The notes below the pieces were generated by a model. The model was given only the letters and a program-made list of their open reading frames with translations. It ran no database searches and was not told where the DNA came from. Of a DNA stretch of 5,535 nucleotides, positions 1 through 5,319 are shown piece after piece. The DNA is taken from positions 1-5,535 of the forward strand of contig CAYRZP010000127.1 of the NCBI GenBank assembly GCA_964428885.1, read 5' to 3'. The first letter of the stretch is position 1; every line of letters starts with the position of its first letter. The stretch comes from JAQVQN01 sp964428885. Its GTDB lineage: Bacteria; Verrucomicrobiota; Kiritimatiellia; RFP12; UBA1067. The translations under genes and the position numbers were made by a program.

Positions 1-366
1 GCCCGGCTCGCCAAGCGCGCGGGGGTTTGCCAGCCTGCCTGTGAATGGGACCGCCACCATTATGATCCCAAGTTGCCGGGGTTCGGCGGGTCGGACAGCA
101 TCGACTGGGGCGCGTTCCTCAAGGTTCTGATGGATCTGGGGTTTGAGCGTCCGTTCGTGATCGAGAACGAGGCGGACAACTCATCGCACACCGGCAACGC
201 GGCGGCCACCATGCAGGGGTTCGCGGCGACAGTGATGAACCTGGCGCCTGCCATCTGGTCGCTGGACGCGGATAAGGGGTGGTGGTTCAATCCCAAGAAC
301 CTGCGTCCGCTCAAGCCGGCCGCGAAGAAAGACGTGCCGGTCATGACTATGAAAGACCTGATGTGA
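1..366 (+). CDS. Sugar phosphate isomerase/epimerase, C-terminal part (5' end outside window)
   Basis: The frame is open from the first base and ends at TGA 364-366, so 121 C-terminal residues are visible. The reading contains YDPKLPGFGGSDSIDW, then FLKVLMDLGF, then PFVIENEADNSSHTGN and an ending near NLAPAIW. This matches the last strands of the xylose-isomerase-like TIM barrel (AP endonuclease 2 superfamily): a 'PGxG..DxxxW..FL..L...GF' element followed by a strand ending in the acidic 'xIENEA', where the Glu is normally a metal/substrate ligand. Family members interconvert or epimerise keto-sugars in the cytoplasm; the actual substrate cannot be read from this fragment. The tail after the barrel (about residues 80-121) is Lys/Pro-rich and family-variable. 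The next gene starts 15 nt downstream on the same strand, so the two are probably co-transcribed. Family is confident, substrate unknown. Confidence 0.82.
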   Translation, partial: ARLAKRAGVCQPACEWDRHHYDPKLPGFGGSDSIDWGAFLKVLMDLGFERPFVIENEADNSSHTGNAAATMQGFAATVMNLAPAIWSLDADKGWWFNPKNLRPLKPAAKKDVPVMTMKDLM

Positions 367-381
367 CAGGGAAGACCGGTT

Positions 382-1059
382 ATGACGAGAGCGCGCAGCG
401 GCGGTGATGTGGCAAAGCCTTTTCTGGTCAGAAAGATTGAGCGAGGAGACGCGGTAACTGCGGCGGACGCCGCCTGCTTGCTGGTGGAGCAGGCGGCTGA
501 GAACGCCATAGCGCTCGTCAACTGGCCTGAATTCCCGTACTGTCCCAAAGTCAGTTTCCGGATCGGTCATGTCCAGGATGAGATATGGCTGAGGTTTGAC
601 GTTTCAGAAGAGCGGGTGCGCGGTCTGGAGACGCGGACGCACGGCGACGTGTACAAAGACAGTTGCGTAGAGTTCTTCGTCTCTTTCGACAGGGTCAACT
701 ACTACAACCTGGAGGTCAACTGCATCGGCACGGTGCATCTGGGTTACGGGCCTTCGCGTCACGGGCGCAAGTTTGTCCATCCCGAGACGGTGAGGCGGAT
801 CGCTGTGCATTCCACGCTGGGCGACAAGCCGTTCGAGGAGAAGTGCGGCGGGTTTGAATGGGCCGTGACGATGCGGGTGCCGGTCGGAGTTTTCATGTTC
901 GACGGGCTGGACGGGTTGAGCGGGGTGGCGGCGGGGGCGAACTTTTACAAGATTGGCGACGCGCTGGCTGTGCCGCACTATCTGTCTTGGGCTCCGGTGT
1001 CGACACCCGGCCCGGATTACCACAGGCCGGAATTCTTCCGCGCCATCAGGTTCGGTTGA
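382..1059 (+). CDS. Carbohydrate-binding family 9 (CBM9)-like protein
   Basis: A 225-residue protein of the size usual for stand-alone CBM9-like proteins of Bacteroidota and PVC bacteria. Family traits visible: FPYCPKVSFRIGH (about 51-63), an IWLRFDVSEE strand (68-77), DVYKDSCVEFFVSF (89-102), YYNLEVNCIGTVHLGYG (107-123), ANFYKIGD (186-193), and a C-terminal SWAPVSTPGPDYHRPEFF (202-219), the typical 'W.P...P.PDFHRPE.F' ending. The fold is a DOMON/CBM9-type beta sandwich expected to bind sugars; no catalytic motif is visible. No signal peptide or membrane segment is seen, so a cytoplasmic location is inferred. ATG 382 is supported by AGGGAAG at 368-374, 7 nt upstream. It follows the isomerase gene by 15 nt, which suggests a sugar-utilisation operon. 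The precise ligand is unknown. Confidence 0.78.
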   Translation: MTRARSGGDVAKPFLVRKIERGDAVTAADAACLLVEQAAENAIALVNWPEFPYCPKVSFRIGHVQDEIWLRFDVSEERVRGLETRTHGDVYKDSCVEFFVSFDRVNYYNLEVNCIGTVHLGYGPSRHGRKFVHPETVRRIAVHSTLGDKPFEEKCGGFEWAVTMRVPVGVFMFDGLDGLSGVAAGANFYKIGDALAVPHYLSWAPVSTPGPDYHRPEFFRAIRFG

Positions 1060-1060
1060 A

Positions 1061-1104
1061 ACAAAAATCCGCCCGCGCGTTACGCGCGCGGGCGGATCCG
1101 TTTA
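1061..1104 (-). terminator. Intrinsic terminator between convergent genes, strongest for the - strand
   Basis: ATCCGCCCGCGCG (1067-1079) and CGCGCGGGCGGAT (1085-1097) form a perfect 13-bp stem with a 5-nt loop (TTACG). Read on the - strand the stem is followed by TTTTTGTTTC, a good U-tract, so it should end the Cys-rich gene transcript. On the + strand the following CCGTTTATCC is a poor U-tract, so it may only partly terminate the CBM9 operon. It begins two bases after the CBM9 stop. Confidence 0.85.
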
Positions 1105-1117
1105 TCCTTGAGGCCTG

Positions 1118-1342
1118 TCATTTTTTCGGACAGGTGTCTTTTTTCGGACAGGCTTCGGCGCAAGAGACTTTTTTCGAGCAATTGCATTTATCACACTTGC
1201 AGTCGGGCTTTTTGTTTTCAGCCGTGCATTCGCACTTGTCGCACTTGCCTTCAGCCTTTTTTTGTTCTTTGACGGGGCATTGGGCAGTCACGGTCGTGAC
1301 CGCCAATAATGCTGTGGCCAACATCATCATCACTGTCTTCAT
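1118..1342 (-). CDS. Small exported Lys/Cys-rich protein, probably metal-binding
   Basis: A 74-residue protein. Residues 1-20 (MKTVMMMLATALLAVTTVTA) are a classical signal peptide with one N-terminal Lys, a hydrophobic core and a V-T-A cleavage context before Q21. The mature ~54 residues hold 11 Cys (22, 34, 37, 39, 48, 50, 53, 55, 61, 65, 71) and 15 Lys, with no His. Two KCDKCxC modules (33-39 and 49-55) recur with 16-residue spacing, and two CPKK units close the protein. Such C-x2-C-x-C clusters suggest metal ligation as in metallothioneins, or a disulfide-packed secreted peptide; this is inference, and I do not recognise the family. ATG 1342 is preferred over the in-frame ATG at 1378 because it begins the signal peptide directly and has AGGAAGGAA 7 nt upstream. 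The gene is monocistronic between its own promoter and a strong terminator. Confidence 0.8.
   Translation of the reverse strand: MKTVMMMLATALLAVTTVTAQCPVKEQKKAEGKCDKCECTAENKKPDCKCDKCNCSKKVSCAEACPKKDTCPKK
1121..1156 (-). repeat. 18-bp tandem duplication in the 3' end of the Cys-rich gene
   Basis: 1121-1138 and 1139-1156 are identical at 16 of 18 positions, including a perfect 14-mer TTTTTTCGGACAGG (+ strand). On the coding strand they give the consecutive units EACPKK and DTCPKK. The A6 tracts on the coding strand make this a slippage-prone place where unit number could vary between strains. Confidence 0.85.
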
Positions 1343-1349
1343 GTCGCTG

Positions 1350-1358
1350 TTCCTTCCT
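1350..1358 (-). promoter_or_regulatory. Shine-Dalgarno site that fixes the start of the Cys-rich gene
   Basis: AGGAAGGAA on the - strand ends 7 nt before ATG 1342. The alternative ATG 1378 would put this site inside the coding sequence. It is the best ribosome binding site in the window. Confidence 0.8.
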
Positions 1359-1402
1359 GCTTGAGGTCCGTCTTTCATCTAAAGCACCTTAATGGACGAT
1401 AG

Positions 1403-1429
1403 ATTATTATAGGCGCGTGGGTTTGTCAA
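1403..1429 (-). promoter_or_regulatory. Candidate sigma70-type promoter of the Cys-rich gene
   Basis: On the - strand a perfect TTGACA lies at 1429-1424. Downstream, TATAATAAT (1411-1403) offers a perfect TATAAT at a too-short 12-nt spacing and AATAAT (1408-1403) at 15 nt. The AT-rich block is isolated in GC-rich DNA, which supports promoter function, though the spacing is not ideal. The inferred leader is about 50-55 nt. Confidence 0.5.
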
Positions 1430-1457
1430 GCGGGAAGGGCGCAAATGAACAGTCCGG

Positions 1458-1473
1458 GATCGGCCGGCTGATC
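1458..1473. promoter_or_regulatory. Imperfect 16-bp dyad in the divergent spacer, possible operator
   Basis: GATCGGCCGGCTGATC is symmetric at 7 of 8 base pairs (only 1462/1469 mismatch). It lies between the candidate -35 of the Cys-rich gene (1424-1429) and that of recJ (1511-1516). The symmetry is visible; binding by a regulator is inference, and CG-rich DNA produces such dyads by chance. Confidence 0.25.
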
Positions 1474-1510
1474 GGCGACCGCCTCAGTGACTTACATAAA
1501 GCGTTTTCGC

Positions 1511-1538
1511 TTGCAACCGTCGGCTGTGACGGGATAAT
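1511..1538 (+). promoter_or_regulatory. Candidate recJ promoter giving a leaderless or nearly leaderless mRNA
   Basis: TTGCAA (1511-1516, 4 of 6 matches to TTGACA), a 16-nt spacer and GATAAT (1533-1538, 5 of 6 matches to TATAAT) precede ATG 1547. Transcription would start near 1545-1547, i.e. at the start codon, which fits the absence of a convincing Shine-Dalgarno site. A small hairpin, AAGCG-TTTT-CGCTT (1499-1512), overlaps the -35. Confidence 0.45.
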
Positions 1539-1546
1539 AAGCGCGT

Positions 1547-3319
1547 ATGTTGCCAAAGTTCGAATGGTTGGACATCGAGGTTGACGAATCAGCGGCCTTG
1601 GATCTGTCGGCGGCGCTGAAGATCCCGCCGCAGATCGCGCGGCTGCTGGTGGCGCGCGGCGCAGGGGCGCCGGAGAAGGCGTCCGTTTTCCTCGCGCCTG
1701 ACATCAAGGCCCACATTTCCGACCCGTTCGCGTTTCCGGGAGTGCGTGAGGCCGCTGACCGGCTCTGGGCGGTGATCCGCGACGGGCGTGACATCGTTGT
1801 GTTCGGAGACTTTGACGCTGACGGCGTTTCGGCGGCGGCCATCATTTCGATAGCGTTAAGGCGCATGGGCGGCAGGGTGGAAGTCTTCCTGCCGGCGCGT
1901 GAGACCGAAGGTTACGGTCTGGGTTTTGCGGCCATTGAACGCTGTTTCGCGGAGCGGGGCGGGCCGCCTGCATTGCTGTTGACGGTAGACTGCGGCATCG
2001 GTTCGGTGGAGGAGGTCGAGCATCTCAAACAGCGCGGTGTGGAGGTGATAATTTCCGACCATCACGAACCGGGGCCGGAACTGCCCCGCGCTGATGTGTT
2101 GGTCAATCCCAGGCTGGGCGCGGCACCCGGGGCGGAAGAGCTTTGCGGTGCTGGCGTTGCGTTCAAGATCGCCCATGCGCTGGTCGAGACCGGTCGGCGC
2201 AACGGCTGGTACGATGGCGCGCCTTTGGGCGGCGAGCTGATGGTGGCGGCGGGACTCGCGACTGTCACCGATGTCGTGCCGCTGACCGGCGAGAACCGCC
2301 TTCTGGTGTGGAACGCCATCAAGCACTGGCGGCGTTGCGCCGGCACGGGTTTGAGGGCATTGCTCTCGCGCGCCGCCCAGGCGACCGTGGCGGCGCCGGA
2401 TGCCTACACCTTCGGCTACATTCTCGGCCCGCGCATCAATGCCGCTGGACGCATGGCTTCGGCCATGGTGGCTTACGAGCTTATGACCACCTCCGACAAG
2501 GACCGCGCGGCCGAACTTGCGTCACAGTTGGAGGGACTCAACGGCCGGCGCAAAGGCATCGAGGAACGCATTGTCCTGGCAGCCTGCCGCCAGTGCGGGC
2601 TTGGCAGGGAGGCGGTTTACAGCGATCCGGCCGTGGTGGTGGGCGGGGATGGGCCGTATGCGGGCGAGGAAGGCTGGCATCCCGGCGTCATCGGCATCGT
2701 GGCTTCGCGGCTGAGCGAAGCTGCCGGACGGCCGGCGGCGGTGGTGTCTTTCAGCGCGGACGGGCGCGGGCGGGGCTCGGTGCGTGTCGGCGAAGGCTAC
2801 CATGCCTTGGAGGCGCTCAGCGCCGCGGGCGAGACGCTCGACCGTTTCGGCGGCCACGCGCGGGCGGCCGGTTTCGATGTGAAACCGGGCGCGTTCGGCA
2901 GTTTCAAGCGGCTGTTCAACGCGGCTTGCGCCGCCCAGTCCGCCGCTGCCGGAGGCTGCCACGCGCTGACGGTGGACGGGTGGCTGGAAGCGGAGGACAT
3001 CACTTGCGAATTTTATCACGAGCAGCAGCGTTTGGCGCCGTTCGGGAACGGGAATCCGGTGCCGCGGTGGGGCCTGCGCGGTGTTGTGTTGTCGGACGCC
3101 AAGCCGATGGGCAGCACGGGGGCGCACCTGCAAATGGCTTTCAAACGCAAGGGTCGGCTGTTGCCGCGCGGGGTGTGGTTCCGTAACGGCTGTCCGGTCG
3201 AGCGACTGCGCGCCCACAGCGGGCTTTTCGACGTGGTTTTTGAACTGCGCGAGAACGTTTTCGGCGGCGTGGCCAACATCGAGATCAACGTGGTTGACAT
3301 GGCGCCGCAACGCTCCTGA
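1547..3319 (+). CDS. recJ: Single-stranded-DNA-specific exonuclease RecJ
   Basis: A 590-residue protein of normal RecJ length. It degrades single-stranded DNA 5' to 3' in recombinational repair (RecFOR pathway), mismatch repair and base-excision repair, in the cytoplasm. Motifs in order: GDFDADG at 87-93 (metal-binding Asp cluster of the DHH domain), VDCGIG 147-152, SDHH 170-173, VNPR 186-189, CGAGVAFK 200-207, TDVVPL 241-246, GPRINAAGRM 294-303, HPGVIGIVASRL 378-389, GRGSVR 408-413 and FGGHARAAGF 434-443 of the DHHA1 domain, then a C-terminal OB-like part from about 470 with LAPFGNGNPVP 496-506. All catalytic residues expected of the family are present, so it should be active. ATG 1547 follows a candidate promoter too closely for a normal leader, and no good ribosome site is visible. 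Its last 35 nt overlap the 3' end of the convergent aminomutase gene. Confidence 0.98.
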   Translation: MLPKFEWLDIEVDESAALDLSAALKIPPQIARLLVARGAGAPEKASVFLAPDIKAHISDPFAFPGVREAADRLWAVIRDGRDIVVFGDFDADGVSAAAIISIALRRMGGRVEVFLPARETEGYGLGFAAIERCFAERGGPPALLLTVDCGIGSVEEVEHLKQRGVEVIISDHHEPGPELPRADVLVNPRLGAAPGAEELCGAGVAFKIAHALVETGRRNGWYDGAPLGGELMVAAGLATVTDVVPLTGENRLLVWNAIKHWRRCAGTGLRALLSRAAQATVAAPDAYTFGYILGPRINAAGRMASAMVAYELMTTSDKDRAAELASQLEGLNGRRKGIEERIVLAACRQCGLGREAVYSDPAVVVGGDGPYAGEEGWHPGVIGIVASRLSEAAGRPAAVVSFSADGRGRGSVRVGEGYHALEALSAAGETLDRFGGHARAAGFDVKPGAFGSFKRLFNAACAAQSAAAGGCHALTVDGWLEAEDITCEFYHEQQRLAPFGNGNPVPRWGLRGVVLSDAKPMGSTGAHLQMAFKRKGRLLPRGVWFRNGCPVERLRAHSGLFDVVFELRENVFGGVANIEINVVDMAPQRS

Positions 3320-4340
3320 AGCTTTCGCAGATCGGCAATTTGCGGTCTGAGCCGGGCATGTCAATGACGAAACGCGGCAGGGCGAGTCCGCCGATGCGCG
3401 CGGCCAACTCGCGTTCCAGACGGCGGGCTTGCGCGAGCGGCACGCGGAAGTGCGCTGTGCCTTTGACAGGGTCGCACATGAAGACGTAATAGGGCCTCAC
3501 ACGGATCCGTTGCAGGCCGGCGCAGAGTTCGAAAAGCGTTTCGATGGAGTCGTTGATGCCTTTCAGCAGCACACTCTGGTTGGAGACCGGTATGCCTGCG
3601 TCAACCAGCAGCGCGCAGGCGGCGGCCGCCGCGGGGGTGATTTCGCGGGCGTGGTTGAACTGTGTGTTTACCCACACTTTGCGGAATTTGCCGAGAGCCG
3701 CGGCCAGTCCCGGTGTGACACGCATCGGCAGTGTCACGGGAACGCGTGTGCCGATGCGCACCGCGTCGATTTGCTTGAGGCTGGCGAAAGCCTTGACCAG
3801 CGTTAACAGGCGCCGGTCGGGTAGGAGCAGCGGGTCGCCGCCTGAGATCAGCACTTCCCGGACTTCGGGGCGCGCGCGCACCCATTCGACCGCCGCGGCG
3901 AGCTGCGCGGACGTGCGTACGACATCGGCGCCGGGCAGCAGGTTCTTGCGGGTGCAGTGGCGGCAGGCCATGGCGCAGCGGTCGTGCGCCATCACCAGCA
4001 CACGGTCGCGGAAACGCCGTATGAGGCCGTGGCGGCAGGCGGCTTCTGCCCGCTCGCCGAAAGGGTCAGCCGCGGTTTCATGCTCTTCGCAAAGTTCCAT
4101 CTCCGATGGCAAAGCCTGCAGATTGAGCGGGTCGCCGGGGTTTGACGGATCAAGCAACGAAAGGGCGTAAGGGCTGACGCAGACCGGGTAGCGGACGTGG
4201 ACTCGATCAAGCACATCTGAAGTTACGCCTAAAGCCGAAAGGTCTGCCTTGTGCCCGATAACCGCGTGCCGCATCTGCCAGCGCCAGTCGTGCCAGCGGG
4301 GGTCTTGTTCCGTGTGCGGCATATTTTCAGAACGCGACAT
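3285..4340 (-). CDS. KamA-family radical SAM aminomutase (lysine 2,3-aminomutase / EpmB-like)
   Basis: A 351-residue protein from ATG 4340. The radical SAM cluster motif is CAMACRHC (Cys 122, 126, 129) followed by TRKN, where the Arg aligns with the carboxylate-binding Arg134 of clostridial lysine 2,3-aminomutase. Next come ISGGDPLLL (165-173), RIGTRVPV (195-202), VNTQFNHAREIT (224-235), NQSVLLKGIND (254-264), YYVFMCDPVKGTAHFR (284-299) and FVIDMPGSDRKLPI (324-337). Lys334 is the expected PLP lysine. Asp290 and Asp327 align with the two Asp residues that hold the lysine side-chain amine in lysine aminomutase (from memory of the family), which favours lysine as substrate: L-lysine to beta-lysine by SAM/PLP radical chemistry. 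However, the protein stops 17 residues after the PLP lysine, short like EpmB (EF-P modification) and lacking the longer C-terminus of classical KamA. The start overlaps the upstream LRR gene by 14 nt; ATG 4322 (4 nt past the LRR stop) is the alternative. Neither has a clear ribosome site, suggesting translational coupling. Confidence 0.92.
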   Translation of the reverse strand: MSRSENMPHTEQDPRWHDWRWQMRHAVIGHKADLSALGVTSDVLDRVHVRYPVCVSPYALSLLDPSNPGDPLNLQALPSEMELCEEHETAADPFGERAEAACRHGLIRRFRDRVLVMAHDRCAMACRHCTRKNLLPGADVVRTSAQLAAAVEWVRARPEVREVLISGGDPLLLPDRRLLTLVKAFASLKQIDAVRIGTRVPVTLPMRVTPGLAAALGKFRKVWVNTQFNHAREITPAAAAACALLVDAGIPVSNQSVLLKGINDSIETLFELCAGLQRIRVRPYYVFMCDPVKGTAHFRVPLAQARRLERELAARIGGLALPRFVIDMPGSDRKLPICESFRSVAAPCQPR

Positions 4341-5175
4341 ATACTTTGGGCAAAGCTTTGCGGACGCGTTCCTTCTCGTCCGGCGGGAGCTTGCAACGGA
4401 CCAGAGAGAGAACCTGAAGCTTTTGCCATCCGGACAGATCGGCCGGCATTTTCGTGACCTTCTCGCACCCGTCGAGATCAAGCTGGCGCAGTTTGGGCAG
4501 GCCGGTCATCCAGTCGGGGATCGCGGTCAATGGATTGTCGCTCAGGCTGATGTCCTCCAGCAGCGGCAACGCTTTCAGGCATTCGGGGACTGACGCGAGC
4601 TTGTTCTGGCGCAGATAGACGCGTTGCAGGTTGGACAAAGCGCTCAATTCGGGCGGCAGCGATTCCAGCAGGTTGCCGTCCAGCCGCAGCCAGCGCAACG
4701 CGCCGAGGCGGCCGGTTTCCGCCGGAATAGCGGACAGCCGGTTGTTGTCCAGATTGAGATAGGTTAGTGCAGACATGCCTGCGACGGCGGGCGGCAGTGA
4801 AGTTATCGTGTTGTCCGCCAGATAAAGGTGCTCAAGCCATGCGAGTTTGAATATTTCTTGCGGCACTGCGGTGAGCCCGGTCGCGGCCAGATCAAGCCTG
4901 CGCAACGCGCGCAGCTCGGGCATGACCGCGAAAGATTGAAGGCCCTTAACGCCGCGCAGGTCGAGCAAGGCCAGCTTGGGCATGGCGGCCAGTTCTTGCG
5001 GCAAGGCGTCGAGGGTCTGCCCGGCCAGCACCAGGCGTTCCAGTCCGGCTTTTTTACCCGCGGCATCAGCCATAGAGCGTGCGGTCACAGGCCGGTGCGG
5101 CGCCTTCCGGTTCTCAAAGCAGCCTGATGCCGCGAAAAGAAGCGCTAAAGTCAGTGAGCAGCAGATTGTTTTCAT
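4327..5175 (-). CDS. Leucine-rich-repeat lipoprotein
   Basis: A 282-residue protein. Residues 1-19 are a lipoprotein signal peptide: MKTICC, a hydrophobic core, then the lipobox AASGC with Cys19 as the lipidated residue, so it should be anchored in a membrane facing the periplasm or outside. After a short linker (20-44), ten leucine-rich repeats run from Leu45 to about 277. Most are 23 residues of the form LxxLxLxxNxLxxLPxxLxxLxx, the LP-containing class of Shoc2/Ran-GAP-like and bacterial LRR proteins. Repeat 2 (68-90) lacks the LP step, repeat 9 has 24 residues and repeat 10 is a degenerate cap. This is a binding scaffold with no catalytic domain; the partner is unknown. ATG 5175 has AGGAA only 3 nt upstream. 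It is the first gene of a unit with the aminomutase gene, whose start lies inside its 3' end. Confidence 0.9.
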   Translation of the reverse strand: MKTICCSLTLALLFAASGCFENRKAPHRPVTARSMADAAGKKAGLERLVLAGQTLDALPQELAAMPKLALLDLRGVKGLQSFAVMPELRALRRLDLAATGLTAVPQEIFKLAWLEHLYLADNTITSLPPAVAGMSALTYLNLDNNRLSAIPAETGRLGALRWLRLDGNLLESLPPELSALSNLQRVYLRQNKLASVPECLKALPLLEDISLSDNPLTAIPDWMTGLPKLRQLDLDGCEKVTKMPADLSGWQKLQVLSLVRCKLPPDEKERVRKALPKVYVAF

Positions 5176-5291
5176 GCGTTCCTGTTTTTGTAAAATGTGG
5201 ATGTCGTTAACTTATGCGTGGAGCAGGCGGCTGGCGGATTTGCGGGCAAGGCCGGTTTCGCGAATCCTGCGGTCCGTAAAAAGGTTCTCAT
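5172..5291 (-). other. Possible 39-codon upstream frame overlapping the LRR start (doubtful)
   Basis: On the - strand ATG 5291 opens a 39-residue frame (beginning MRTFLRTAGFAKPALP) whose TGA shares ATGA with the LRR start codon. That arrangement is typical of translational coupling. Against it: no ribosome site precedes ATG 5291, the peptide has no recognisable feature, and the best promoter candidate (-10 at 5295-5290) would start transcription downstream of the ATG. It may be only the LRR gene's untranslated leader. Confidence 0.15.
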
Positions 5292-5318
5292 ATTAAAGAT
5301 TAGCCCCCGGCTAGTCAA
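5290..5318 (-). promoter_or_regulatory. Candidate promoter of the LRR-aminomutase unit
   Basis: On the - strand TTGACT (5318-5313, 5 of 6 matches), a 17-nt spacer and TAATAT (5295-5290, 4 of 6 matches) lie about 115 nt upstream of the LRR start. The spacing is optimal and the block is AT-rich compared with its surroundings. The inferred leader is about 105-110 nt. Confidence 0.45.
5301..5313. promoter_or_regulatory. Short perfect dyad inside the LRR promoter spacer
   Basis: TAGCC-CCC-GGCTA is a perfect 5-bp inverted repeat around a 3-nt centre, placed between the -35 and -10 of the candidate LRR promoter. The position would suit a repressor site, but the dyad is short and could be chance. 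Confidence 0.2.
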
Positions 5319-5319
5319 A

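Noticed and set aside
858..1364. A + strand frame running from the CBM9 gene through the hairpin and across the Cys-rich gene
   Set aside because: It crosses the terminator and is antisense to a gene with a signal peptide, ribosome site and Cys pattern; the upstream half is CBM9 in another frame.
1343..1378. Start of the Cys-rich gene at ATG 1378
   Set aside because: It would add 12 polar residues in front of the signal peptide and place the strong ribosome site inside the gene.
1458..1476. Direct repeat GATCGGC twice with 12-nt spacing as the start of an iteron or CRISPR-like array
   Set aside because: There are only two copies with no further units; they are better described as part of the single dyad at 1458-1473.
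2143..3186. A 347-residue + strand frame inside recJ
   Set aside because: It is Arg/Gly-rich and lacks any motif; recJ in the other frame shows every family motif over the same bases.
2522..3364. A 280-residue open frame on the - strand across recJ
   Set aside because: It is antisense to strongly conserved RecJ motifs, is rich in Arg, Pro and His with no recognisable domain, and is explained by GC-rich wobble positions of recJ.
3544..4170. A 208-residue Ser/Arg-rich + strand frame opposite the aminomutase gene
   Set aside because: It is the complement of conserved radical SAM motifs and has no recognisable feature of its own.
4341..4481. A 47-residue N-terminal extension of the aminomutase from ATG 4481
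   Set aside because: It lies wholly inside the LRR gene in another frame, is Arg/Ser-rich and unlike the family N-terminus, which begins near the WHDWRWQ motif.
5259..5275. GGTTTCGCGAATCC resembling a tRNA T-arm
   Set aside because: No acceptor, D or anticodon arms can be drawn around it, and there is no CCA end.
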